Assembly: GCF_024128855.1 (NCBI RefSeq)
Contig: NZ_JAMYDV010000008.1
Span: 1-64,000, forward strand
DNA: 64,000 nucleotides
Direction: 5' to 3'
Source: Rhodovulum tesquicola
GTDB lineage: Bacteria > Pseudomonadota > Alphaproteobacteria > Rhodobacterales > Rhodobacteraceae
This document shows positions 7,923 through 16,402 of the stretch, piece by piece; within the stretch, counting starts at the first letter, position 1; every line of letters begins with the position of its first letter. The notes under the pieces are model-generated. The model had not been told where the DNA came from. It ran no database searches and was given only the letters and a program-made list of their open reading frames with translations. A program made the translations under genes and the position numbers.

Positions 7923-8783
7923 ATGAAGACCGCGCCGATCAGGGTGATAACGACATTTTCCGCGGGCCTGGCGATCCTCGCCGGGGCCGCGGCGGCGGAC
8001 CCGGACGCGGATCTGGTGATCAATGACGAGATCCAGATCATTACCCGCGCCGAAGCCCCCGCGCATCTTGAGGGTGCCTTGCCCGAAATCCGGTCTGGCT
8101 GGACCTTCCGCACGCGGGAAACCCAGGCGTTGCAGATGGATGATTTCGAGAATCCGGGCTTCAGCGCCGCTGAAATGGCCATCGAGGCTTGGGAAACCGC
8201 CGAGGGCAGCGCAGGCAAATCCTGTGCGGATTGCCACGGAACGGTCGAGGAGGGCATGAAGGGCGTGCGTGCCGTCTATCCGAAATGGGTGGAAAGCGCG
8301 GGCGAGGTGCGCACGATCGAGATGCAGATCAACGATTGCCGCACCAACCGGATGGGCGCCGAGGAATGGAAATATATCGGCGCCGACATGGTCAACATGA
8401 CCGCGCTGATCGCCTCGGTCTCGCGCGGCTTGCCGGTGAATGTGGCGATCGACGGCCCGGCCCGCGAGATGTGGGAGAAGGGCAAAGAGATCTACTATAC
8501 CCGCTTCGGGCAGCTCGATCTGTCCTGCGCGAATTGCCACGAAGAGAATTACGACAACTACATCCGGGCCGATCACCTGAGCATGGGGATGTCGAACGGC
8601 TTCCCGACCTACCGGCTCAAGAACACGCGGCTGAACGCGCTGCATGACCGGTTCAAAGGCTGCATCCGCGACACCCGCGGTGTGCCCTTCGATGTGGGCT
8701 CGCCGGAATTCGTCGCGCTGGAGCTTTACGTCGCCTCGCGCGGCAACGGTCTGTCGGTCGAGGGGCCCTCGGTCCGCAACTGA
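7923..8783 (+). CDS. soxA: SoxA, di-haem cytochrome c subunit of SoxXA
   Basis: 286 residues with a signal peptide (cleavage near residue 25) and two haem-binding motifs, CADCH (101-105) and CANCH (202-206). Cys247 in FKGCIRD corresponds to the active-site cysteine persulfide that ligates the catalytic haem in SoxA. Together with SoxX it attaches thiosulfate to SoxYZ. Followed at once by a strong terminator, so it ends the soxXYZA unit. Confidence 0.95.
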   Translation: MKTAPIRVITTFSAGLAILAGAAAADPDADLVINDEIQIITRAEAPAHLEGALPEIRSGWTFRTRETQALQMDDFENPGFSAAEMAIEAWETAEGSAGKSCADCHGTVEEGMKGVRAVYPKWVESAGEVRTIEMQINDCRTNRMGAEEWKYIGADMVNMTALIASVSRGLPVNVAIDGPAREMWEKGKEIYYTRFGQLDLSCANCHEENYDNYIRADHLSMGMSNGFPTYRLKNTRLNALHDRFKGCIRDTRGVPFDVGSPEFVALELYVASRGNGLSVEGPSVRN

Positions 8784-8790
8784 AACCGGA

Positions 8791-8822
8791 AACCCGCGCC
8801 GGTCGGCTGGCGCGGGTTTTTT
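8791..8822 (+). terminator. Rho-independent terminator after soxA
   Basis: Perfect 10-bp stem AACCCGCGCC/GGCGCGGGTT (8791-8800 with 8809-8818), 8-base loop, and a run of six T ending at 8822. It separates soxXYZA from soxBCD. Confidence 0.9.
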
Positions 8823-8890
8823 CCGGCCTGAAATATTCAGTTTCGCGCATGTGATAATGTGTGGAACGCGCCAGAAAGGGTGCTGAGACG
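8823..8890 (+). promoter_or_regulatory. Probable soxB promoter region
   Basis: 68 bases between the terminator and soxB. Contains CTGAAATATTCAG (8828-8840), a palindrome, and ATGTGATAATGTGT, a direct repeat of ATGTG sharing TAATGTGT with the soxS-soxV gap. Because the terminator precedes it, soxB needs its own promoter or read-through. Confidence 0.4.
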
Positions 8891-10582
8891 ATGATTTCGC
8901 GCAGAGATTTCCTGCAGGCGGCGGTGGCGGCCTCGGCCGTCTACGGGGCTTCCGGTATCGGCAACTGGGCGAAACTCGCCGCGCAGCAGGCGCTGGGCCA
9001 GGACCAGTTGCTGCAATTCGAAACCTTCGGCAATGTCACGCTGATCCACATCACCGACATCCATGGCCAGCTCAAGCCGATCTGGTTCCGCGAACCCGAG
9101 ATCAACCTTGGCGTGGGCGCGGCGACCGGCAAGCCGCCGCATGTCACGGGCGAAGATTTCCTGAAGATGTTCGACATCACGCCCGGCACGCCCGAAGCCT
9201 ATGCGCTGAGCCATGTGGATTTCGTCTCGCTGGCCAGGGGCTATGGCCGGATGGGCGGGCTTGACCGGGTGGCGACGGTGCTGAACGCGATCCGCGCCGA
9301 CCGGCCCGAGGCGCTGCTTCTGGATGGCGGCGACACCTGGCACGGGTCCTATACCTGCCTCAAGACGAATGCGCAGGACATGGTCAACGTGATGAACCGG
9401 CTCAAACCGGATGCGATGACCAGCCACTGGGAATTCACCCTTGGCATCGACCGCGTGAACGAGATCGTCGAGGGGCTGGATTTCCCCTTCCTCGGCGCCA
9501 ACATCTTCGATGCCGAATGGGACGAACCCGCCTACGAACCCTACCAGATGTTCGAGCGGGGCGGCGCGCAGATCGCGGTGATCGGGCAGGCCTTCCCCTA
9601 CATGCCCATCGCCAACCCGGGCTGGATGTTCCCCGGCCTGTCCTTCGGCGTGCGCGAGGAACGCATGGCCGCCGTTGTCGCCGAGGTGCGCGAGGCCGGT
9701 GCCGATCTGGTCGTCGTGCTGTCGCATAACGGCTTCGACACGGACCGCCAGATGGCCGCCCGCGTGCCGGGCATCGACGTGATCCTGACCGGACACACCC
9801 ATGACGCCCTGCCCGAACCGGTGCTGGTCGGCCAGACTCTGCTGATCGCCTCGGGCTCGAACGGCAAGTTCGTCACGAGGCTGGACCTCGATGTGCAGGG
9901 CGGCCAGGTGCTGGGCTTCCGCCACAAGCTGATCCCGATCTTCTCGGACGTGATCGCCCCCGACCCGGAGGTCGCCGCGCTGATCGACGCGGAGCGCGCG
10001 CCCTACAAGGCGGACCTGGAAGAGGTGCTGGGCACCACCGACAGCCTGCTTTACCGGCGGGGGAATTTCAACGGCACCTGGGACGACCTGATCTGCAACG
10101 CGCTGATCGAGGAGCGCGAGGCCGATATCGCGCTGAGCCCCGGCTTCCGCTGGGGGCCGAGCCTGGTCCCCGGCGATCCGATCACCCGCGAGGATGTCTT
10201 CAACGTCACCTCGATGAGCTATCCGAACGCCTACCGGTCCGAGATGAGCGGCGAGATGTTGCACGTCATCCTCGAGGACGTGGCCGACAACCTGTTCAAC
10301 CCCGACCCCTATTACCAGCAGGGCGGCGACATGGTTCGGGTGGGTGGCATGGGCTACCATATCGACGTGTCGAAACCGCAGGGCAGCCGGATCACGAACA
10401 TGACCCTGCTCAAGACCGGCGAGGCGATCGACCCGGCCAGGACCTATGTCGTCTCGGGCTGGGCCAGCGTCAACGAGGGCACCGAAGGTCCGCCGATCTG
10501 GGACGTGGTCGAAGCCTATATCCGGCGCAAGGGCACGGTCAGTGTCGACCCGAACATGTCGGTCCAGGTGACCGGCGCCTGA
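8891..10582 (+). CDS. soxB: SoxB, sulfate thiohydrolase
   Basis: 563 residues of the di-manganese 5'-nucleotidase/metallophosphoesterase superfamily. It has a Tat leader (MISRRDFLQAA), metal ligands in HITDIHGQLKP (Asp56, His58) and DGGDTWHGS, the SoxB variant SHWEFT in place of GNHE, VVLSHNGFD and GHTHDALPEP. SoxB hydrolyses sulfate from SoxY-bound S-sulfonate. ATG at 8891 begins the Tat leader; the upstream in-frame ATG at 8861 would push the twin arginines inward. soxC follows. Confidence 0.96.
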   Translation: MISRRDFLQAAVAASAVYGASGIGNWAKLAAQQALGQDQLLQFETFGNVTLIHITDIHGQLKPIWFREPEINLGVGAATGKPPHVTGEDFLKMFDITPGTPEAYALSHVDFVSLARGYGRMGGLDRVATVLNAIRADRPEALLLDGGDTWHGSYTCLKTNAQDMVNVMNRLKPDAMTSHWEFTLGIDRVNEIVEGLDFPFLGANIFDAEWDEPAYEPYQMFERGGAQIAVIGQAFPYMPIANPGWMFPGLSFGVREERMAAVVAEVREAGADLVVVLSHNGFDTDRQMAARVPGIDVILTGHTHDALPEPVLVGQTLLIASGSNGKFVTRLDLDVQGGQVLGFRHKLIPIFSDVIAPDPEVAALIDAERAPYKADLEEVLGTTDSLLYRRGNFNGTWDDLICNALIEEREADIALSPGFRWGPSLVPGDPITREDVFNVTSMSYPNAYRSEMSGEMLHVILEDVADNLFNPDPYYQQGGDMVRVGGMGYHIDVSKPQGSRITNMTLLKTGEAIDPARTYVVSGWASVNEGTEGPPIWDVVEAYIRRKGTVSVDPNMSVQVTGA

Positions 10583-10640
10583 GATGCGGGAGGACGAGAT
10601 GAGCCAGATTTCCAGACTAGACCAGGAGGAGGGTGCAGCG

Positions 10641-11906
10641 ATGACAAGTCCCGTCACACCCACGACCAGCCGCCGCGGCTTTCTCAAGGCGGGGCTTGCC
10701 ACGGGGGGCGCGCTGGCCGCGGGCGGCGCGGCGGCGCAAGAACCCGATCCGCTGATCACCGAGGTTCAGCATTGGGCTCAGGGCTTCGGCGAGGGGGTGG
10801 ATGCCACGCCCTATGGCCTGCCCATCGACTACGAATCCGACGTGGTTCGGCGCAATGTCGAATGGCTGACGGCCGATGTGATCTCGTCGATCAACTTCAC
10901 GCCGATCCATGCGCTGGACGGCACGATCACGCCGCAGGGCTGCGCCTTCGAGCGGCACCATTCGGGCGCCATCGACCTGCCCAAGGAAGACTACCGGCTG
11001 ATGATCAACGGGCTGGTGGATACGCCGCTGGTCTTCACCTACTGGGATCTGGAACGCTTCCCGCGGGAAAACCACGTCTATTTCTGCGAATGCGCGGCGA
11101 ATACCGGCATGGAATGGGCGGGTGCGCAGCTCAACGGCGCGCAGTTCACCCATGGCATGATCCACAACATGGAATATACCGGCGTGCCGTTGCGCACCCT
11201 GCTGAACGAGGCGGGCATCAGGACCGAGGGCAAGTGGATCTTCGTCGAGGGGGCGGATGCCTCGTCGAACGGCCGCTCGATCCCGCTGGACAAGGCGCTG
11301 GACGATTGCCTTGTCGCCTTCAAGGCGAATGGCGAGGCGTTGCGCAAGGAGCATGGCTATCCGGTGCGCCTTGTCGTGCCGGGCTGGGAGGGGAACCTCT
11401 GGGTCAAGTGGCTGCGCCGGATCGAGGTCACCGACGGCCCGGTCGAAAGCCGCGAGGAGACCTCGAAATATACCGACACGCTGGCCAATGGCGTCAGCCG
11501 CAAATGGACCTGGGTGATGGACGCCAAGTCGGTCGTCACCTCGCCCAGCCCGCAATCGCCGATCACCCACGGGCCCGGTCCTCTGGTCATCACCGGGCTT
11601 GCCTGGTCGGGGCGGGGCGCGATCCAGCGGGTGGATGTCTCGATCGACGGCGGCAAGACCTGGCAGGTCGCGCGGCTGGCCCAGCCCGGCCAGCCCATGG
11701 CGCTGACGCGGTTCTACCTGGATATCGAGTGGGACGGCTCGGAGATGCTGCTGCAAAGCCGGGCGATGGACAGCAGCGGCTATGTCCAGCCGACCAAGAA
11801 CGAGCTGCGCGAGGTCAGGGGGCTGAACTCGATCTACCACAACAACGGCATCCAGACCTGGTGGGTCAAGGCGAACGGGGAGGCGGAAAATGTCGAGGTT
11901 TCGTGA
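10641..11906 (+). CDS. soxC: SoxC, molybdenum subunit of sulfane dehydrogenase
   Basis: 421 residues of the sulfite oxidase family. A Tat signal SRRGFLKAG (residues 10-18) is followed by the molybdopterin domain with the Mo-ligating cysteine region YFCECAANTG and the C-terminal dimerisation domain (RIEVTDGPVES, VDVSIDGGKTW). With SoxD it removes six electrons from the SoxY-bound sulfane sulfur. Start uncertain: ATG 10641 has GGAGGAGGG with 7-base spacing, but an ATG at 10599 with GGGAGG would add 14 residues. Its end overlaps the soxD start by 17 bases. Confidence 0.93.
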   Translation: MTSPVTPTTSRRGFLKAGLATGGALAAGGAAAQEPDPLITEVQHWAQGFGEGVDATPYGLPIDYESDVVRRNVEWLTADVISSINFTPIHALDGTITPQGCAFERHHSGAIDLPKEDYRLMINGLVDTPLVFTYWDLERFPRENHVYFCECAANTGMEWAGAQLNGAQFTHGMIHNMEYTGVPLRTLLNEAGIRTEGKWIFVEGADASSNGRSIPLDKALDDCLVAFKANGEALRKEHGYPVRLVVPGWEGNLWVKWLRRIEVTDGPVESREETSKYTDTLANGVSRKWTWVMDAKSVVTSPSPQSPITHGPGPLVITGLAWSGRGAIQRVDVSIDGGKTWQVARLAQPGQPMALTRFYLDIEWDGSEMLLQSRAMDSSGYVQPTKNELREVRGLNSIYHNNGIQTWWVKANGEAENVEVS

Positions 11907-12525
11907 TCTGGCCATCGGCACGGCGCTGGCCGTGACGCTGGGCGCAGGCCCGGCGCTGGCCGAAAGGCTGGGCCTTGGCCGGCCCGCGCTGCCCGAAGAG
12001 ATCGCCGCCTGGGACGTCAAGGTGATGCCCGACGGGCGCGGCCTGCCGGTCGGGTCCGGCACCGTGGCCGATGGCGAGGATCTGTTCTCGTTCCATTGCG
12101 CGGTCTGCCATGGCGAATTCGCCGAAGGTGTCGACAACTGGCCGCAGCTTGCGGGTGGCGAGGGCACGCTGGACGATGCCGACCCGGTCAAGACGGTCGG
12201 ATCCTACTGGCCCTATCTCTCGACGGTCTGGGACTATGTCCACCGCTCGATGCCCTTCGGCGGCGCGCAGGTGCTGGAGCCCGACGAGGTCTATGCCATC
12301 GTCGCCTATATTCTCTACTCGAACTTCCTGGTCGACGACGATTTCGAGCTGTCGAACGAGAATTTCCTCGAGGTCCAGATGCCCAATGTCGACGGTTTCA
12401 TCCCGGATGACCGTGACGAGGTCGAACTGCCGCTGTTCGTGCGCGAGCCCTGCATGACCGATTGCAAGGAGGGCGTGGAGATCACGATGCGGGCAACCGT
12501 CCTAAACGTCACGCCCGACATGTAG
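11890..12525 (+). CDS. soxD: SoxD, short mono-haem cytochrome subunit of sulfane dehydrogenase
   Basis: 211 residues with a signal peptide ending ALA (residue 24) and one haem motif, CAVCH (70-74), with a likely axial Met121 in SMPFGG. Near the C-terminus Cys188 and Cys192 (CMTDC) may form a disulfide. SoxD of Paracoccus pantotrophus is a di-haem protein of about 380 residues, so this one corresponds to the first domain only. There is no frameshift visible and the terminator follows the stop, so the short form seems genuine. Overlap with soxC suggests coupled translation. Confidence 0.9.
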   Translation: MSRFRDLAIGTALAVTLGAGPALAERLGLGRPALPEEIAAWDVKVMPDGRGLPVGSGTVADGEDLFSFHCAVCHGEFAEGVDNWPQLAGGEGTLDDADPVKTVGSYWPYLSTVWDYVHRSMPFGGAQVLEPDEVYAIVAYILYSNFLVDDDFELSNENFLEVQMPNVDGFIPDDRDEVELPLFVREPCMTDCKEGVEITMRATVLNVTPDM

Positions 12526-12587
12526 GCAAATCCGGCGCGCCCGGCCAGGCGTATCCGGCTGACCGGTCCCCCCTCCCGGGCCGGCGC

Positions 12588-12617
12588 GCGGCCCCCTTCC
12601 TCCGGGGGCCGCTTTTT
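12588..12617 (+). terminator. Rho-independent terminator after soxBCD
   Basis: Perfect 9-bp stem GCGGCCCCC/GGGGGCCGC (12588-12596 with 12604-12612), 7-base loop, then five T. Confidence 0.9.
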
Positions 12618-12673
12618 CTTGGCGCTGGACGGATGGCGTTTCCGCACTAGAACCCGCTCAAGGGGAGGACGAC

Positions 12674-13264
12674 ATGCCGACACGCCGCGATATCCTTGCG
12701 GGCGGGGCAGCCCTCGCGCTGGCCCACCCCGCGCGCGCCCTCACGCAGGGCGATGACGGGCTCTACAAGCAGCCGTGGTTTCTGGACAGTTTCCTTGAAC
12801 TCGGCGACGACCTTGCCGAGGCCGCAGCGGGGGGCAGGGGGCTGATGGTCCTGTTCGAGCAGGCCGGCTGTCCCTATTGCCGCGAGTTGCATGCGGTGAA
12901 CTTTGCGCGCCCGGAGATCGCCGATTTCCTGACGGCGCATTTCGACGTCGTCCAGCTTGACCTCTGGGGCGCGCGGGGGGTGCTGGATTTCGACGGCGAG
13001 ACGCTGGAGGAACGCGCGCTGGCTGCGAAATGGGCGGTGAACTTCACCCCGACCACGGTGCTGTTTCCCGCCGAAGCGGCCGGATCGGCCAGCCGGGCCG
13101 AGGCCGAGGCGTTCCGCCTGCCGGGCTATCTGAAGCCGTTCCATTATCTCTCGGCGCTGGAATATGTCGCGACCGGGGAATACCGGGCACAGCCGTTCCA
13201 GCGTTATCTTCAGGACAAGTTCGCCGCGCTGCGCGAGCGGGGAATCGATCCCGATGTCTGGTAG
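12674..13264 (+). CDS. Second SoxW-like thioredoxin, Tat-type leader
   Basis: 196 residues with active site CPYC (66-69), cis-proline segment NFTPTTVLF, and a C-terminal YLKPFHYLSALEYV extension. The leader MPTRRDILAGGAALALA looks like a Tat signal, unlike SoxW at 5888, which has an ordinary Sec leader. The body resembles SoxW (GDDGLYKQPWFLDSF against GDDGLHKPDWLRDTF). Probably a periplasmic thiol reductant or SoxV partner for the terminal Sox proteins. It stands alone between the soxD terminator and soxE. Confidence 0.82.
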   Translation: MPTRRDILAGGAALALAHPARALTQGDDGLYKQPWFLDSFLELGDDLAEAAAGGRGLMVLFEQAGCPYCRELHAVNFARPEIADFLTAHFDVVQLDLWGARGVLDFDGETLEERALAAKWAVNFTPTTVLFPAEAAGSASRAEAEAFRLPGYLKPFHYLSALEYVATGEYRAQPFQRYLQDKFAALRERGIDPDVW

Positions 13265-13410
13265 CGGCGCGGGCGCTGCGATGCGGCAGGCCGGTCGGCC
13301 GCAAAGAACTGGAATAGTTTGATTTTTTCGACCGATAAAAGGTCAGCGAAACCCCGCTTTTGCGGAAGGATCCGCTTGATCGGCCCCGTGATCCATCGCA
13401 GTCTTTGAAT

Positions 13411-14127
13411 ATGAGGGAGGCTCTTTTTCTTGGTCTTGCACTGGCCCTGTCCGGGGTCGGTCAGGCGCATGCCCAGACAAGGGCAGAGGCGATCGGCGAT
13501 GCCGAGCGCGGGGCCGAGATCTGGGTCTTCTGCAGCGGCTGCCACCAGATCGGCCCGGGGGCCGAGATCGGCATCGGCCCGCCGCTGAACGGCATCTTCG
13601 GCCGCCGCGCCGGGGCAATCTCCGATTTTCCCTATTCGCGCTCGATGACGCGGATGGGGCGCGACGGGCTGACCTGGACGCTGGAAACGCTGGACGCCTA
13701 TATCGAGAATCCGCGTGTCCTGGTGTCCGGCACCCGGATGAGCTTTGACGGGCTCGAGGATCCGGGCGAGCGCGCCGATCTGCTGGCCTTCCTGCGCGAT
13801 TTCTCGGACCGGCCCTCGAACATCCCCGAGGCCGCGCCGACCGCGCGCGCCGATCTGCCCATGCTGTCGGAAGAGACGCTCGCCATCGTCGGCGACACGG
13901 CCTATGGCGAGTATCTCTCCAGCGAATGCACCACCTGCCACCAGCGCGACGGCTCCGATCAGGGAATCCCGTCCATCGTGCTCTGGCCGCAGCGGGATTT
14001 CGTGCTGGCCATGCATGCCTACAAGCAGAAGCTCCGGCCCCATCCGGTGATGCAGATGATGGCGGGCCGGCTCTCCGACGAGGAGATCGCCGCGCTTGCC
14101 GCCTATTTCGGCTCGCTCACGCCCTAG
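13411..14127 (+). CDS. soxE: SoxE, di-haem cytochrome c
   Basis: 238 residues with a signal peptide ending AHA and two class I cytochrome c domains with haem motifs CSGCH (41-45) and CTTCH (174-178). SoxE is the cytochrome partner of the flavoprotein SoxF; together they form a flavocytochrome c sulfide dehydrogenase-like pair. The start at ATG 13411 fits the signal peptide, though its ribosome binding site is weak; a TTG at 13360 is in frame but would bury the leader. soxF begins 59 bases downstream. Confidence 0.87.
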   Translation: MREALFLGLALALSGVGQAHAQTRAEAIGDAERGAEIWVFCSGCHQIGPGAEIGIGPPLNGIFGRRAGAISDFPYSRSMTRMGRDGLTWTLETLDAYIENPRVLVSGTRMSFDGLEDPGERADLLAFLRDFSDRPSNIPEAAPTARADLPMLSEETLAIVGDTAYGEYLSSECTTCHQRDGSDQGIPSIVLWPQRDFVLAMHAYKQKLRPHPVMQMMAGRLSDEEIAALAAYFGSLTP

Positions 14128-14186
14128 CGGGCCTTCGCCATCGCGACAATGGAAACGCGCGATCATGTCCAGGGAGGAAAAGCGAC

Positions 14187-15452
14187 ATGACACTGAACAG
14201 ACGGAGTTTTCTCGGCACGAGCTTCGCGCTCGGCGCCGCGTTGTCGGCCACGCCTCTGATCGGCCAGGCCCGGCCGCGCGTGGTGATCGTGGGCGGCGGG
14301 GCGGGCGGCGCGACCGCGGCGCGCTACATCGCCAAGGACAGCCAGGGTGCGATCGACGTCACCCTGATCGAGCCCACCCGCACCTATTACACCTGCTTCT
14401 TCTCCAACCTCTATATCGGCGGCTTCCGCGACTTCGCCTCGATCGGGCACAGCTATGGCAAGCTGGCCTCGGATTACGGCATCAATGTCGTGCATGACTG
14501 GGCGGTCGGCGTCGACCGGGACACGAAGACCGTGACCACCGCGGGCGGCCATGCCTTCGCCTATGACAAGCTGATCGTCGCGCCGGGGATCGACTTCGTC
14601 GAAGGCTCGGTGCCCGGCTGGGACATCTCGGCCCAGAACCGGATGCCGCATTCCTGGAAGGCGGGCAGCCAGACCCAACTCCTGAAGGCGCAGGTCGAGG
14701 CGATGCGCGAAGGCGGCGTGTTCTGCATGATCGCCCCGCCCGACCCGTTCCGCTGTCCGCCCGGCCCCTACGAGCGGATCTCGATGGTGGCCCATGTGCT
14801 GCGCGAGCGGAACCCGACCGCCAAGATCCTGATCGTCGATCCCAAGGCGAGCTTCTCGAAACAGGCGCTGTTCGAGGAAGGGTGGCAGAAGCACTATCCG
14901 GGCATGATCCAGCGCATCGGCCCGGATTTCGGCGGCACCAATTTCTCGGTCAATCCCGAGACGATGGAGGTCGATATCGACGGCCAGGTCGAAACCGTCG
15001 ATGTCTGCAACGTGATCCCGGCGCAGAAGGCCGGCCGCATCGCCGAACTGGCGGGGCTGACGGGCGATAACGGCTATTGCCCCATCGTGCCCGCCACGAT
15101 GCAAAGCCGGATGGACGAAGACATCCATGTGCTGGGCGATGCCACCATCGCGGGCGACATGCCGAAATCGGGCTTCTCGGCCAACAGCCATGCCAAGGTG
15201 GCGGCGATGCAGGTGCGCGCGGCGCTGACCGGGTCCACCGCCTTCCCGGCGAAATACTCGAATACCTGCTGGTCGCTGATCGACACCGATGACGGGGTGA
15301 AGGTGGGGGCCTCCTACGCACCGACCGACGAGATGATCGCCAAGGTGGACGGCTTCGTCAGCCAGACCGGAGAGGATGCCGACCTGCGCAAGCTGACCTA
15401 CGAGGAAAGCCTGGGCTGGTATGCGGGGATCACCGCAGACATGTTCGGCTGA
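14187..15452 (+). CDS. soxF: SoxF, FAD-binding sulfide dehydrogenase subunit
   Basis: 421 residues with a Tat leader (MTLNRRSFLG), a GGGAGGATAA dinucleotide-binding motif after the leader, and flavocytochrome c sulfide dehydrogenase hallmarks: YYTCFFSNLYIGG (flavin-attachment cysteine region), PPDPFRCPPGPYER and NTCWSLID with the redox cysteines. It oxidises sulfide or sulfane sulfur in the periplasm and passes electrons to SoxE. ATG at 14187 follows GGGAGGAAAAGCGAC. No soxG or soxH follows. Confidence 0.93.
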   Translation: MTLNRRSFLGTSFALGAALSATPLIGQARPRVVIVGGGAGGATAARYIAKDSQGAIDVTLIEPTRTYYTCFFSNLYIGGFRDFASIGHSYGKLASDYGINVVHDWAVGVDRDTKTVTTAGGHAFAYDKLIVAPGIDFVEGSVPGWDISAQNRMPHSWKAGSQTQLLKAQVEAMREGGVFCMIAPPDPFRCPPGPYERISMVAHVLRERNPTAKILIVDPKASFSKQALFEEGWQKHYPGMIQRIGPDFGGTNFSVNPETMEVDIDGQVETVDVCNVIPAQKAGRIAELAGLTGDNGYCPIVPATMQSRMDEDIHVLGDATIAGDMPKSGFSANSHAKVAAMQVRAALTGSTAFPAKYSNTCWSLIDTDDGVKVGASYAPTDEMIAKVDGFVSQTGEDADLRKLTYEESLGWYAGITADMFG

Positions 15453-15674
15453 TCCGTTCACGCATCGGATTTGCGGGCCTCGCCCTCGGGCGGAGCCCGC
15501 GCTGCGCCGCGGCTAGGCGGCATCTTGCCGCGCGTTCATCCGCGTCCGCGCGGCGCATGCCGTCGGTGGGCCGGACTGTGGTATGGTTGGCCTCGCGGGG
15601 AATCCCGGATCAACCTGGAGAGAATCGTGATACAACCCCGCAGAGAGGGACTGGTTCGGGGAGGAGCCAGGAAC

Positions 15675-15899
15675 GTGACCAAGACAAGCAAGCCAGGGGC
15701 ACGGCCATTGTGCCGTGCCTGTCTAGACGGTCATGCGCTGATCCTCGGCAAGCTGGGTCCGATGCCGGATGCAACCCTGCGCGCAATGACCGGCTATGGC
15801 CTCAGCGACCAGGAGATGGCGCGCTATTTCGGGATGACGCCGTCCTCGTTGCGGCGTCTCAAGCGCAGCCTCAACGTGATCCGGCCGCGGCCCGACTGA
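15675..15899 (+). CDS. Small HTH-like protein, function unknown
   Basis: 74 residues from GTG 15675, preceded by GGAGGAG with 8-base spacing; a GTG at 15627 with GGAG is an alternative that adds 16 residues. The central part MTGYGLSDQEMARYFGMTPSSLRRLKRSL reads like a helix-turn-helix (LSDQEMARYFGMTPSSLRRL). It has a CxxC-like CRACLDGH near the N-terminus. It could be a regulator of the two genes that follow or of soxF, but nothing proves this. Confidence 0.55.
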   Translation: MTKTSKPGARPLCRACLDGHALILGKLGPMPDATLRAMTGYGLSDQEMARYFGMTPSSLRRLKRSLNVIRPRPD

Positions 15900-16126
15900 C
15901 CGCTTGATCCGGCCCGGTTGCCGGGCCGGTCACCTCTCCCATGATGCCCATCAATGCAACGCCGGGCCGTCCGCGCGAGTCTGAACGCCCGGCGGGTCGG
16001 ACATTCGTCCGGTCGGCCGGGACGTGGCCGCGGGGCCTGTCCCCGCGGGGGACGAGTGCGCTCCGGCCAGGCCGGAGGAGTGGCGAACCATCACCGCGAT
16101 TTCACGCGAACAAGGGTCACGCAGAC
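15900..16126 (+). other. GC-rich leader with hairpin
   Basis: 227 bases. A 7-bp hairpin GGCCCGG/CCGGGCC lies just after the HTH gene stop (about 15911-15927) without a T run. A longer frame of the next gene runs through here but is arginine- and glycine-rich and unconvincing. Confidence 0.4.
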
Positions 16127-16381
16127 ATGCCCCATCATGCACAAGGAACCACCGGCTGGACCAAGCTCAGCGGATACCAGGCCCTCTGGGATCCCAAGAT
16201 CGGCATGGGAAAGTTCTACTTCACCACCTTCGAGAACAAGCGCGAGGAAACGCCCTACATGAATGCCGAGAACTTCGCGCGGGTGATCGACATCCTGCGC
16301 AACGAGGATCCGGTCTATGGCAACTCGACCACCGGATCGGTGACCACCCAGCTCGAACCCGTGGGCGAAGCCGAAAGCTGA
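16127..16381 (+). CDS. Small unknown protein, first of a paralogous pair
   Basis: 84 residues, no signal peptide, no cysteine. Aromatic-rich N-terminal half (GMGKFYFTTFENK), then FARVIDILRNEDPVYG and a C-terminal EPVGE. The motifs ILRNExPV and EPVGE recur in the next gene, so the two are homologous. ATG at 16127 was chosen at MPHHAQG; upstream AAGGG is about ten bases away. I do not recognise the family. The location behind soxF suggests a tie to sulfur oxidation, by position only. Confidence 0.65.
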   Translation: MPHHAQGTTGWTKLSGYQALWDPKIGMGKFYFTTFENKREETPYMNAENFARVIDILRNEDPVYGNSTTGSVTTQLEPVGEAES

Positions 16382-16402
16382 GAAAACGCAGGGGAGCCTG
16401 AC

